A stretch of 64,000 nt of DNA from Streptomyces cinerochromogenes (GTDB lineage Bacteria; Actinomycetota; Actinomycetes; Streptomycetales; Streptomycetaceae): NCBI RefSeq assembly GCF_014648635.1, contig NZ_BMRM01000008.1, positions 310,001 through 374,000 on the forward strand. Direction: 5' to 3'. The translations under genes and the position numbers were made by a program. Numbering within the stretch: position 1 is the first letter of the stretch; every line of letters begins with the position of its first letter. Below, piece by piece: positions 1 through 8,059 of this stretch. The notes under the pieces are model-generated. The model did no database searches, was not told the origin of the DNA, and was given only the letters and a program-made list of their open reading frames with translations.

Positions 1-290
1 GCCGGCGGGGCCGCCTCGGGGTGGCGTTCGGCCCACTTCACGACGTACGGGCAGAGCGGGGCCACCGGGACGCCCTCGCGCTCGGCGAGGGCGTACAGCT
101 CGCGGGCGAGGGACCCGGCGATGCCCTTGCCCTCGTGGGCGGGCTCGACGACGGTGTGGACGGGGACCAGGGCGCGCTCGGGCGCCTCCAGCACGAAGTA
201 CTCGATGCGACCGACGACTTCACCGTCGCCGACGGCCTCCAGGCGGCCCGCCGCCCGGTCGTCGCGGATCTCGGTCTCGCTCACGGGCAC
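1..290 (-). CDS. GNAT-type N-acetyltransferase (C-terminus beyond window)
   Basis: The gene runs leftward off the window, so only about 96 N-terminal codons are visible. The protein has a short beta-strand N-terminus (EVVGRIEYFVLE), then VPVHTVVEPAHEGKGIAGSLA, the acetyl-CoA-binding strand and loop of small YjdJ-like GNAT proteins, and then LCPYVVKWAERHPE, the usual ending of that family. The start is taken as GTG at 290, with AGGAG at 300-296; GTG at 284 is an alternative. Substrate is unknown; members of this small family are usually stand-alone cytoplasmic acetyltransferases. It lies downstream of panD on the same strand with a 32-bp gap. Confidence 0.8.
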   Translation of the reverse strand, partial: MPVSETEIRDDRAAGRLEAVGDGEVVGRIEYFVLEAPERALVPVHTVVEPAHEGKGIAGSLARELYALAEREGVPVAPLCPYVVKWAERHPEAAPP

Positions 291-322
291 GCACGCTCCT
301 GGTCCTGTCGCTGGTCCGCCGG

Positions 323-742
323 TCAGGCCCCTACGGCCTGCGGGCTGCGCTCCTGGTCCGATCCGGGGACCGGTTCGGACGGGTCGGCGCCGAGGGACAC
401 GATCCGGTTGCCGGCGTCGACATGCACGACCCGGGGCCGCAGCTCGCGGGCCTCCGCGTCGGTGACCTGAGCGTAGCTGATGATGATCACGAGGTCCCCG
501 GGGTGCACCAGGTGGGCCGCGGCCCCGTTGATCCCGATCACGCCGGACCCGCGCTCGCCCTCGATGACGTACGTCTCCAGCCGGGCCCCGTTGGTGACGT
601 CGACGATGTGCACCAGTTCCCCGGGCAGCAGGTCGGCCGCGTCGAGAAGGTCGGCGTCGATGGTCACGGATCCCACGTAGTGCAGGTCGGCCTGGGTGAC
701 CGTGGCGCGGTGGATCTTGGACTTGAACATGGTGCGCAGCAT
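323..742 (-). CDS. panD: Aspartate 1-decarboxylase
   Basis: This enzyme decarboxylates L-aspartate to beta-alanine for pantothenate and coenzyme A synthesis in the cytoplasm. The 139-residue product has the standard length and the family start MLRTMFKSKIHRATVTQADL. The self-cleavage site HYVGS (Gly-Ser, around residues 24-25) generates the pyruvoyl group. The conserved INGAAAHLVHPGD and IISYAQV segments are present. The ATG at 742 has GAGGAG about six bases upstream. The roughly 20-residue C-terminal tail after the core is poorly conserved and likely disordered. No other pantothenate genes are adjacent. Confidence 0.97.
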   Translation of the reverse strand: MLRTMFKSKIHRATVTQADLHYVGSVTIDADLLDAADLLPGELVHIVDVTNGARLETYVIEGERGSGVIGINGAAAHLVHPGDLVIIISYAQVTDAEARELRPRVVHVDAGNRIVSLGADPSEPVPGSDQERSPQAVGA

Positions 743-1082
743 GTTGGACTCCTCGAAGACGGCTCCCTGCCTGCTTTGTGCAGGTCAAGGGCTGTTCTCT
801 CACCTTACAGCGGCCCGCCACCCACGCGCTTCCGACGCCCGTCGCGGGCTTTTCGCTGACCGCTTGCCGACTTGGCTGACGCTTCGCCAGCCCCATGCGG
901 AAGGCTCTTCACGAGCCTTGCCTCTCACCTTCGGCCAACAAACGGGCCCAGACTATAGACCGTCTACCGCAGGCACATCGAGATCTGTGTCACGTCAGCG
1001 TCGAGGCAGAGGACTCGGCCTACGGTCTTCCTCATCCCCTGGCCGCGCGGCCCGCGCCGCTCCCCCGACGACGACGGCGTGT
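743..1082. other. Intergenic region with a small hairpin
   Basis: No convincing gene in 340 bases. It contains a 7-bp inverted repeat, AAGGCTC/GAGCCTT at 901-919 with a 5-base loop. This could be a weak terminator for the haloperoxidase-like gene to its right, although no T-run follows it on the minus strand. Confidence 0.4.
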
Positions 1083-2339
1083 TCACGACACGTCGAACAG
1101 GCGTTCCGCGTTGCGCAGCGCGTGCCCCGCCACCCGCTTGCCGAGGGCGAGGCCGGCCACGTCGGCCGAGCGGGTGTGGATGCCGGAGTAGACGCGGGCG
1201 TCCTCGTTGTCCTGGGACAGCTGACTCCAGGCCGTGTATGTGCGCGTCACTCCGGGGGCGGTGGGGCTGGTCAGCTCGAACGGTGCGGTACGCGGCCCGG
1301 TGAGCTCCGTGAGGATCGTTTCCGCCGCGCCCGAGTAGGTGTTGTGGCCGCTGGGGTAGTCGGGGTGGGCCGGCGTGACGTGCAGCGGCGTCCAGTCGGG
1401 GTCGAGCGTGCCGGCGCGGAGGGCCGTGACGGGGCGCCAGCGCAGGTACGCGTACTTGGTGTCGGAGGTGGCGATCTGCGTGTCCACCAGGGCGATGTGG
1501 AACAGCGCCACCAGCGCGGCCCGTGCGGGGACGAAGCGTGGCGACCGGGCCAGGGCGACCCTCAGCGGCTCGGTGTACAGCGTCAGTGAGGAGCCCAGCC
1601 AGAAGGTGGCGGTCTCGGTCTGCAGCGCTGTGCGCACGGTGCTGTCCACGGCCCCGTACGCCCGTACCTCGGCCAGGTCGGCACGATAGCGCGCGGAGTC
1701 CAGGGCGGGCGGCGCGGGCAGCCGGTACTGGTCGGGGCCGTCCAGCAGGAAGGGTCTCGCGAGCCGGTTGCCGTACTGTGCGGCGGGGGCGTAGGCGGGC
1801 GGCGTCGGCTGCCACACGCCGGGGGCCGCGGGCGGCACGGTGAAGGGCGCGTTGACCGAGGCCGGGTCGAGACCGTCGCCCTCGCGGGAAGCGAGGGCCA
1901 GCCGTGCCTGGCGCGCACCGGCCGCCACACCCTTCGACTTGGCCAACCCGTCCGGGACGCGGTCCAGAGTGGTGCGCAACGCGGCATCCAGTTCCTGGGT
2001 GCGGGACGGGACCAGGGCCAGCAAGGCATCGTGTACGGCGGACGCCAGGGCCGCGTCCTGGAAGTCCCTCCGGTCGACGCCGGGCGGCACCTCGCGGGTG
2101 GCTCGGGCCGCCGCGAGCCAACTGATGGCCCAGGTACGGTTGTTGGTGATCTGGGTGGCGGCGCCGGCGGCCGCGATGGTGGCGGCCGTCAGGTCGTACC
2201 AGTCGAGTGCCACGGACGGGCGCGACGTCCGTTCGTCCGCCACGGCAGCCGTGGCGGACGGGACGGTGACGGAGGCGGCCAGCAGGGCGGCCGAGCCCAG
2301 CGCCCTCAGGGCGGAGCGGCGGGTGGTGAGCGGGTGCAC
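1083..2339 (-). CDS. Tat-exported vanadium-haloperoxidase/PAP2-type protein
   Basis: The product (418 residues) belongs to the vanadium-dependent haloperoxidase/type-2 phosphatidic acid phosphatase superfamily. Visible active-site blocks are KYAYLRWRPVTA (Lys and Arg-Pro of the oxyanion site), HPDYPSGHN (the PSGH motif) and SGIHTRSADVAG (second Arg/His block). The N-terminus reads TTRRSALRALGSAALLAASV, a twin-arginine signal, so the mature enzyme is predicted to be secreted. The GTG at 2339 is chosen because GGGAG lies five to six bases upstream and the Tat signal starts right after it; an upstream start would add 31 unlikely residues. The sequence cannot distinguish haloperoxidase from phosphatase activity. 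It is transcribed alone. Confidence 0.85.
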   Translation of the reverse strand: MHPLTTRRSALRALGSAALLAASVTVPSATAAVADERTSRPSVALDWYDLTAATIAAAGAATQITNNRTWAISWLAAARATREVPPGVDRRDFQDAALASAVHDALLALVPSRTQELDAALRTTLDRVPDGLAKSKGVAAGARQARLALASREGDGLDPASVNAPFTVPPAAPGVWQPTPPAYAPAAQYGNRLARPFLLDGPDQYRLPAPPALDSARYRADLAEVRAYGAVDSTVRTALQTETATFWLGSSLTLYTEPLRVALARSPRFVPARAALVALFHIALVDTQIATSDTKYAYLRWRPVTALRAGTLDPDWTPLHVTPAHPDYPSGHNTYSGAAETILTELTGPRTAPFELTSPTAPGVTRTYTAWSQLSQDNEDARVYSGIHTRSADVAGLALGKRVAGHALRNAERLFDVS

Positions 2340-2582
2340 GGGTACTCCCTCGCGGAGGTGCGGTGACTGCTGTGGACCGGGGCGCAGGTGAGGGTCAGCT
2401 ACACAGCGCGGCGGCGACACGCAGCAGATCAACGGCGCGCCGCCGAGCGAACCGCAGGGAGATCGGCATGCCGGGGACGCTATCCAGGCCCCGACCCCCG
2501 GTCAACGAAAGGCGGTTGCCTGCCTGACATTGCAATGGCGGCTTCGCGTCCCCGCCATACGCCCGTTACCCGAGGACCTTTC

Positions 2583-2605
2583 GAGACGAAGCGACGGCTC
2601 GTCTC
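2583..2605. repeat. Inverted repeat GAGACGA/TCGTCTC beside a promoter
   Basis: A perfect 7-bp inverted repeat separated by nine bases, just upstream of the -35 box of the riboswitch promoter. It could be an operator or a terminator for leftward or incoming transcription; nothing decides between them. Confidence 0.4.
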
Positions 2606-2611
2606 TCGACA

Positions 2612-2641
2612 TTGACGGGCTACGACGGCGATAGGTAGCTT
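2612..2641 (+). promoter_or_regulatory. Predicted promoter TTGACG-N18-TAGCTT
   Basis: TTGACG (2612-2617) and TAGCTT (2636-2641) are separated by 18 bases, matching a housekeeping-sigma promoter. Transcription would start near 2648, where the SAM-IV riboswitch fold begins, which supports the assignment. Confidence 0.6.
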
Positions 2642-2644
2642 TTC

Positions 2645-2765
2645 AACCGGCATTGAGTGTCAGCGTCAAGCCCTGGCTTGCTGACCGGCAACCCTCCGAC
2701 GCGGTGGGGTGCTCCAGGTGAAAGCCCGGCCGGGTCGCCGATCCGGCAAGCGCGTGGCGCCGTGG
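2645..2765 (+). promoter_or_regulatory. SAM-IV riboswitch
   Basis: The leader carries the conserved core of the actinobacterial SAM-IV riboswitch: GAGTGTCAGCGTCAAGCC, then GGCTTGCTGACCGGCAACCC, then GGTGGGGTGCTCCAGGTGA, and the downstream pseudoknot segment CGGCAAGCGCG near 2743-2753. The family senses S-adenosylmethionine and usually lowers expression of downstream sulfur or methionine genes. It starts just after a good promoter and precedes the DUF1684 gene. From 2766 to 3108 about 340 bases of untranslated leader follow, in which I see no gene; a terminator or anti-SD switch may lie there. Between 2340 and 2611 no gene is seen either. Confidence 0.88.
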
Positions 2766-3108
2766 CAGGGGCCTGGGACACGGAGGGGTGAGCGTGCGGT
2801 ACAGCAGCGTCCCCGGTCCCTCCCCCATGTGTGCGGCGACTTTCTCTCGGTTTTCCCGCCGACGCCACATCGATCTGCAGCGCATCACCAGCTGTCTGTG
2901 TCATGGCTGACTGCGTCCCGTCGGCTGTCTGAGGACGTTCAGCGCTGTTCGACGCCCGCGGCGCTCTTCTGTCGTTCCCCCCTCGTCCCCACGAGGGCTT
3001 TCGTGTTCACCCACCCCCGCCACAGCGACATCCGCGAGCTGCTCGCGGTGATCCCTGCGGCCGCCATGCCACGGCCGCGTCCCGGCCGATGCAAGCAAGG
3101 GAGCCCGC

Positions 3109-3933
3109 ATGACCGTTCATGACACCACCGCAGACCTGTCCGCCTTCACCCACGACTGGCAGGAATGGCACACCAGGCAGGAGGCGGTACTCGCCGCCCC
3201 GCACGGGTTCCTCGCGATCACCGGGCAGCACTGGCTGGGTGAGGAACCGCAGCGTATCCCGGACGCTCCGGGCGCCTGGTCGACCGGGGCCGACGGGGTC
3301 GTCGTCATCCTCGACGACGGTGAGGAACTGGTCGTGGACGGCGTCCCCGTCCGCGGCGAGCACCGCTTCGGGGTGCTCCCGGAGCGCGGCGGAGTCAACG
3401 CGGTCTGGGGCGACGCCGTGATCGAGGTGGCCAAGCGCGGCGGACACGACATCGTCCGTCCCCGGCACCCGGACAACCCCCTGCGCACCGCCTTCACCGG
3501 CACGCCCGCCTATGCCCCGCATCCCCGCTGGGTGGTGACCGGCCGCTACACGGCCTTCGACGAGCCACGACCGACGACCGTGGGCGCGGCGGTCGAGGGC
3601 CTCGAGCACGTGTACGACGCACCGGGCCGGGTCGAGTTCGAACTGGACGGACGGCCCCAGGCCCTCACCGTGTTCCCCGGACACAGCCCGGGCAGTCTGC
3701 TGGTGCTGTTCACCGACGCGACGTCCGGGGTCACCACCTACGCCGCCAACCGGGCCCTCGTCCTCCCCCCGCCCGCCGCCGACGGCACGGTCGTCCTGGA
3801 CTTCAACCGGGCGGCGAACCTGCCGTGCGCCTACACCGATCTGGCCACCTGCCCGCTGCCACCGGCAGAGAACCGGCTGCCCGTGGCGATCGAGGCCGGG
3901 CAGAAGATCCCACGTGAGCGGAGCGGCTCCTGA
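3109..3933 (+). CDS. DUF1684 family protein
   Basis: This 274-residue protein shows the C-terminal signature of DUF1684: DFNRAANLPCAYTDLATCPL followed by PPAENRLPVAIEAGQK. It has no signal peptide or membrane segment, so it is probably cytoplasmic, mostly beta-strand. The biochemical role is unknown. GGGAG lies about five bases before ATG 3109. The gene follows a SAM-IV riboswitch and precedes a luciferase-like monooxygenase gene by 47 bases, so both are probably repressed when S-adenosylmethionine is plentiful. That suggests a role in obtaining or recycling sulfur, for example from organosulfur compounds; this is inference from context. Confidence 0.85.
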   Translation: MTVHDTTADLSAFTHDWQEWHTRQEAVLAAPHGFLAITGQHWLGEEPQRIPDAPGAWSTGADGVVVILDDGEELVVDGVPVRGEHRFGVLPERGGVNAVWGDAVIEVAKRGGHDIVRPRHPDNPLRTAFTGTPAYAPHPRWVVTGRYTAFDEPRPTTVGAAVEGLEHVYDAPGRVEFELDGRPQALTVFPGHSPGSLLVLFTDATSGVTTYAANRALVLPPPAADGTVVLDFNRAANLPCAYTDLATCPLPPAENRLPVAIEAGQKIPRERSGS

Positions 3934-3980
3934 ATGCCTCGCGCCACCGAGAAGACCACGACGAAGAGGGCGGACACCGC

Positions 3981-5021
3981 ATGAGCACACCCACGATCAG
4001 CTCGCTGGCCTTTCTCACCCCGGGAAACTTCGCCGATGACGACCCGTACACCGGCCTGGAGGAAACCCTGCAGCTGTTCGAGTACGGCGAACGACTCGGC
4101 TTCGACGGTGCCTGGATCCGGCAACGCCATCTCGAACACGGTGTCGGCTCGGCCGCGGTGTTCCTCGCCGCCGCCGGCCAGCGCACCGAGCGGGTGGAAC
4201 TGGGGACCGCGGTCATCCCGATCGGGTACGAGAACCCGTTCCGCCTCGCCGAGGACCTGGCGCTCGCCGACGTACTGTCCCGCGGCCGCCTGCAGGTCGG
4301 CTTCAGCACCGGCATGCCGCACGCCGAACTCCTCGGTGACCTGGTCCACGACGGGGACTGGCACAGCTTCGACCTGTCGTACGGCAGGATCGCCCGTGTC
4401 ATCGACCACCTGCGCGGCGACTATCTCGGCGGCCCCGACACGGTCATCCGGTCGCCCGGCAACACCCAGCGGCCGCGCCTGCAGCCGCACGACCCCGGCC
4501 TGGTGGACCGGGTCTGGTACGGCGGGGGAAGTCTGCGCTCGATCCGCTGGGCCGCCGAGCACGGCCTGAACCTGCTCAGCGGCAACATCGTGACGGGCGA
4601 GGGCACCGACGACTTCACCACGGCCCAGCTCGCCCTGCTCTCCGAACACCGGCGGTTGATCACCAGCGACCGCTCGCCACGGGTGGCATTGGGACGGGTG
4701 ATCGTGCCGTTCGACAGCGCGGACGCGACGACCCGGGCCCGCTACCGTGCGTACGCGGCCAGTCGGCACGCACGCACCCTGACGCCGCAGGGCCCGAAGC
4801 GGACCCTGTTCGCCCCGGACGTGGTGGGAACCGCGGACCAGATCCTGGAGCAGCTGACCGCTGATCCCGTGGTCGCGGCCGTCTCGGAGCTGCGTCTGGA
4901 GCTGCCGTACGAGTTCGAACGGGCCGACTACGAGCAGATCCTGTACGACGTACGGCACTCGATCGCGCCTGAGCTGGGCTGGCGGCCCGACTCCGCGCTG
5001 CTGCACGAGGCGGGCCGATGA
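3981..5021 (+). CDS. Luciferase-like (LLM) flavin-dependent monooxygenase
   Basis: The 346-residue protein has the bacterial luciferase-like TIM-barrel pattern: SLAFLTPGNFADDDPY at the N-terminus, LFEYGERLGFDGAWIRQRH, LGTAVIPIGYENPFRLAEDL and LSRGRLQVGFSTG. Family members use reduced FMN (or F420) and oxygen; several oxidise alkanesulfonates or other organosulfur compounds. Because the operon is led by a SAM-IV riboswitch, a sulfur-scavenging desulfonation or sulfide-oxidation role is plausible but unproven. The start ATG 3981 follows GAGGGCGG. No flavin reductase is next door, so reduced flavin must come from elsewhere. Confidence 0.88.
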   Translation: MSTPTISSLAFLTPGNFADDDPYTGLEETLQLFEYGERLGFDGAWIRQRHLEHGVGSAAVFLAAAGQRTERVELGTAVIPIGYENPFRLAEDLALADVLSRGRLQVGFSTGMPHAELLGDLVHDGDWHSFDLSYGRIARVIDHLRGDYLGGPDTVIRSPGNTQRPRLQPHDPGLVDRVWYGGGSLRSIRWAAEHGLNLLSGNIVTGEGTDDFTTAQLALLSEHRRLITSDRSPRVALGRVIVPFDSADATTRARYRAYAASRHARTLTPQGPKRTLFAPDVVGTADQILEQLTADPVVAAVSELRLELPYEFERADYEQILYDVRHSIAPELGWRPDSALLHEAGR

Positions 5022-5502
5022 GCCCCGATCCGCGGGAGCCGCCGTGCGGCCGGAGATCCACACCCGGGAGCCGTTTCGCCGACGGCCACCGCTTCAACCG
5101 ATGCCGGGGCGAACGACACTGGGGTGCCACCTCTCCTCTTCGGCCACAGAGCGATCAGGTCGCTGCGGAGACTCGCATTGCGCGGCCGTCTGCTGACCGA
5201 GTTCCCGGCGGCCCTCGGCAGCGGACGGTGCCGCGTTCAAGACGGTGACGCGTTTGCGTGCTGCTCACGTCGGTCGGCAGAATCTTCACCTCGCCAGCCG
5301 TGATCACGTAAAGGTAATGTCCCGCTGCGCTGAGTCACGCGATGTAGATCCGGGCGCTCTCGTACTGGCGTTTGGTCTCGGGTGTGGGGGCTACTCGCAC
5401 CCGGAAGCCTGCCCGCGGCGAGGGCCGGCGAAGTCGACGCGCTCCTGCTGGCGGTCTCCGCCGACGGAACCATGCAGAACGGACAGCAAGGGGATGGTCG
5501 CG
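5022..5502. other. Intergenic region upstream of gas-vesicle genes
   Basis: About 480 bases with no supportable gene. It must contain the gvpA promoter, but no convincing -35/-10 pair was found by eye. The second half (5250-5340) is less GC-rich than its surroundings. Confidence 0.4.
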
Positions 5503-5901
5503 ATGACCGTAGCGACACAGCAGGGCGGCGGGGGCGGTTCCAGCGGACTGTATGACGTCCTGGAACTCATTCTCGACCGCGGACTGGTGATCGACGCGTT
5601 CGTGCGGGTCTCCCTCGTGGGCATCGAGATACTCAAGATCGACATACGGGTCGTGGTCGCCAGCGTCGACACCTACCTCCGCTTCGCCGAGGCGTGCAAC
5701 CGCCTCGACCTCGAAGCGGGACCCCGCAAGCCGGCCGGACTCACCGAACTCACGGGAAAGATGACGGAGTCCGGTGCCCGCGGCAAGACCAAGGGAGCCC
5801 TGTCCGGCGCCGCGGAGACCATCTCCGAAGCCTTCAGGCAGGCACGCGACGAGGGCCAGGAGCGTCAGGGCGAGCGGGCCACGCGCAGGGGAGGGGAATA
5901 G
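5503..5901 (+). CDS. gvpA: Gas-vesicle structural protein GvpA/GvpJ family
   Basis: The 132-residue protein carries the GvpA core: LYDVLELILDRGLVIDAFVR, VSLVGIEILKIDIRVVVAS and VDTYLRFAEACNRL. This small hydrophobic protein polymerises into the ribs of the gas-vesicle wall. The N-terminus has a glycine run (QGGGGGSS), and the C-terminal 55 residues form a charged tail longer than in planktonic GvpA, as is common in actinomycetes. ATG 5503 is preferred because AAGGGG lies nine bases upstream; ATG 5494 is in frame but overlaps that site. It is followed three bases later by a GvpF/L gene, so the two are cotranscribed. Confidence 0.92.
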   Translation: MTVATQQGGGGGSSGLYDVLELILDRGLVIDAFVRVSLVGIEILKIDIRVVVASVDTYLRFAEACNRLDLEAGPRKPAGLTELTGKMTESGARGKTKGALSGAAETISEAFRQARDEGQERQGERATRRGGE

Positions 5902-5904
5902 CAG

Positions 5905-6693
5905 ATGAGCACCTACGTCTACGGGATCATCCGCGCCTCCCACTCCCCCCTCCCCCAGGACCTGGACGGCGTCGGGGACCCCTCGCAGCCGGTGCGCGTA
6001 CTGCGCGAGGGCGAGCTGGCCGCGATCGTCAGCGACGCCCCCGAGGAGCTGCGGCCCAAACGCCGTGATCTGCTCGCCCACCAGCACGTCCTGGACGAAG
6101 CAGGAGCAGACGGAGTGGTCCTGCCCATGCGGTTCGCCAGCGCCGCGCCGGACGACGACACGGTGACCCGGGTGCTCGCCGAGCGCGCCGGGCAATTGCT
6201 CGAGCGGCTGCAGGCGCTGGACGGCATGGCGGAGTACAACATCAAGGCCAACCACAACGAGGATGCCGTCCTCCGTCTGATCATGGCGAGCCACGACGAC
6301 ATCCGGTCCCTGGCCCAGGCGAACCGCGAAGCCGGCGGAGGCACGCAGGAGGACAGGATCCGGCTCGGGGAAATGGTCGCTGCCGCCGTCCAGGAACGCG
6401 AGGCGAGAGACGCGGAGCTGCTTCACCAGGCGCTGGCACCGATGGTCCGGGCGGTCAGCGTCGGAGCGCAGAGCACGGGCTGGCTGGCCAACCTTTCCTG
6501 CCTGGTGGAGCGCCGTTCGGCGGAGCGGTTCCTGACCGCGGTCGATGCACTCCGCCAGGAGCACCCGCACCTCGAGCTGCGGGTCAACGGCCCGCTGCCG
6601 CCCTACAGCTTCGCCGAACCCCCCTCATCCCCGCAGGCCGAAGGCGGCATCACAGAAGCGTTCGGAACCGCGGCAACCCAGCAGGACGAGTAG
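5905..6693 (+). CDS. gvpF: Gas-vesicle protein GvpF/GvpL family
   Basis: The 262-residue protein starts MSTYVYGIIRA, the family start, and contains LREGELAAIVSDAPEE, LPMRFASA and the long helical centre, ending with YLVER-type segments (LSCLVERRSAERFL) and a second small domain ending LRVNGPLPPYSFAE. GvpF/L proteins assist nucleation of the vesicle wall and contact GvpA. The gene follows gvpA with a 3-base gap. No gvpG, gvpK, gvpS, gvpN or gvpO is present nearby, so either the others lie elsewhere or this pair has another function. Whether it is F or L cannot be told by eye. Confidence 0.9.
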   Translation: MSTYVYGIIRASHSPLPQDLDGVGDPSQPVRVLREGELAAIVSDAPEELRPKRRDLLAHQHVLDEAGADGVVLPMRFASAAPDDDTVTRVLAERAGQLLERLQALDGMAEYNIKANHNEDAVLRLIMASHDDIRSLAQANREAGGGTQEDRIRLGEMVAAAVQEREARDAELLHQALAPMVRAVSVGAQSTGWLANLSCLVERRSAERFLTAVDALRQEHPHLELRVNGPLPPYSFAEPPSSPQAEGGITEAFGTAATQQDE

Positions 6694-6793
6694 ACGAGTA
6701 AGAGGCCGCCTTAGGCCCACACCTGACATCTTTGCGAGACCGACACGAAAGGCAAGGAGGCCAGGACACGGCAGCCGGCCCGGCTCCCCGTCC

Positions 6794-6823
6794 GGCGAGC
6801 GCAGGGCTCTGCCTCCGCTCGCC
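6794..6823. terminator. Hairpin between convergent genes
   Basis: GGCGAGCG (6794-6801) pairs with CGCTCGCC (6816-6823) across a 14-base loop; TTTT follows on the plus strand at 6835. It lies between gvpF (plus) and the small cysteine protein gene (minus, stop at 6824), so it could end transcription from both sides. Confidence 0.5.
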
Positions 6824-7117
6824 TCATGCCGGGCTTTTCATCCACGCGACGAGTCGGGCGAGCCAGCGCTCCTTCGCTCGGCCAGGCGGACCGTCCAGGT
6901 GCCGAGGAAGGTGCGTGCGTCGTACCGCTGCGTCCGGCCGGACCGGATCCGGTCCCGTTCGGGTTCTCGGCTCCCCCGTGGGCACACGCGTGCGCCCCGC
7001 CGGCTCACACGTGCACCGTTGATGAGCTGGCACGCCGGCGAGGACTTGCTCCACGTGTCCGCCGCAGCCCTCGTAGGTCGCCTTCCGGCATGACTCGCAG
7101 ACAGCGCGTCGGCACAT
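6824..7117 (-). CDS. Small cysteine-rich, probably zinc-binding protein
   Basis: The 97-residue protein begins with a cysteine-dense domain: CRRAVCESCRKATYEGCGGH then VEQVLAGVPAHQRCTC. The spacing C-x4-C-x2-C-x8-C-x3-H and the final C-x-C suggest one structural zinc site. Similar short proteins are widespread in Streptomyces and uncharacterised. The rest is a basic, proline-rich linker ending in an amphipathic helix (RWLARLVAWMKS). GAAGGGG lies four to five bases before ATG 7117. The upstream 80 bases are strikingly AT-rich and probably hold its promoter. Function unknown. Confidence 0.7.
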   Translation of the reverse strand: MCRRAVCESCRKATYEGCGGHVEQVLAGVPAHQRCTCEPAGRTRVPTGEPRTRTGPDPVRPDAAVRRTHLPRHLDGPPGRAKERWLARLVAWMKSPA

Positions 7118-7528
7118 AATTCCCCTTCATTCACGCCACTATTAACGACCAGTAATATTAACAGTTTCGTCACAGCCGAATTCACGGTTTCGCCACACAC
7201 AGCTCCCATATCTGCACCGTCTCCACGAACACCCGACCCCGTCGACAGAAGGGGCGCTCATGAGGCGGCACCACGACCCAATGATGCGTGACATGCCTCA
7301 CTCGGCAATGTCGAGTGGTCATGCTCAGAATCCCCTGAAGTTGCCCGCCCTGCGGCAACAGTGGTTCCATCTCGCCCGGTCGAGAAACGGAGGAACCCCT
7401 TTCGTGTTGTGACAGGCCGTCACCGCGTCCTTTTTCAGTTCGTCGACCCGGACGCGGCGAGGCAAGAGACCGAGAACGGCAACCGCCCTCACGGATCGGG
7501 TGGTGTGCGCCGGTCAGAAGGGAGCAAC
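7118..7528. promoter_or_regulatory. AT-rich divergent regulatory region
   Basis: This region separates the minus-strand cysteine protein gene from the plus-strand sulfur-transport operon. Around 7138-7185 it is far richer in A/T than the rest of the window and carries GTTAATA twice on the minus strand, 16 bases apart. It probably contains the promoter for the minus-strand gene. From 7200 to 7528 nothing else is recognised. Confidence 0.5.
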
Positions 7529-8059
7529 GTGAGTTGCTCGCACGCCGCAGGATGCCCCCTCTTCCCCTTGCTCAGGGCGAGCTTGCAAGGGTGGCGCGAC
7601 TACTACTGCGACAGCGAGGATCAGTGGCTCGGCTGTGCGCGCTACCAGGTGTCACTCACCGGCGAGCGTGTACCGATCAGTCTGCTGCCCAACGGGGCGA
7701 GCGCGCGACATCTTGAAGTCGCGGCCACCGGCGCGGACCCTTTCGACGCCGCCGCCCCGGAGCAGAGACTCCAGCAGGCCCCTGCACCACACCACCCCCG
7801 GCCCCAGGAGAACGCGTCCTGGTCGCCGACGGCACCCGCCGGGCCGCCCGAGCCGCCGGGACCCGTGCCCGCGGCATCGGAGACGGGGGCTCAGTTCGGG
7901 CCTGCATCTTCGACGGTACCGGTTTCGCACTACCGACCGTCAACGTCTGCACCAATTCCCCAGCCTCCGGACCGTTCATCCCGGCACGCGGGGCAACCCG
8001 CCAATGCGAGGCGCGGCTGGTGGACTCGATTCACCGAATGGATGGGAGGCCCCGCATGA
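7529..8059 (+). CDS. Uncharacterised cysteine/tryptophan-rich protein of sulfur operon
   Basis: The 176-residue product has a conserved N-terminal block: CSHAAGCPLFPLLRASLQGW, then RDYYCDSEDQWLGCARY and VPISLLPNG, with four cysteines in the first 40 residues that could bind metal or carry persulfide. The remaining two-thirds is proline-rich and low in complexity, ending WWTRFTEWMGGPA. The GTG at 7529 is supported by GGGAG immediately upstream; a longer reading would add 56 unlikely residues. Its stop overlaps the next start (ATGA), so it is translationally coupled to two YeeE/YedE transporter halves. A role in sulfur delivery is inference from this coupling. Confidence 0.65.
   Translation: MSCSHAAGCPLFPLLRASLQGWRDYYCDSEDQWLGCARYQVSLTGERVPISLLPNGASARHLEVAATGADPFDAAAPEQRLQQAPAPHHPRPQENASWSPTAPAGPPEPPGPVPAASETGAQFGPASSTVPVSHYRPSTSAPIPQPPDRSSRHAGQPANARRGWWTRFTEWMGGPA

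Noticed and set aside
2620..2904. 94-residue minus-strand frame over the riboswitch
   Set aside because: It overlaps the strongly conserved SAM-IV aptamer on the other strand and has no protein-like features.
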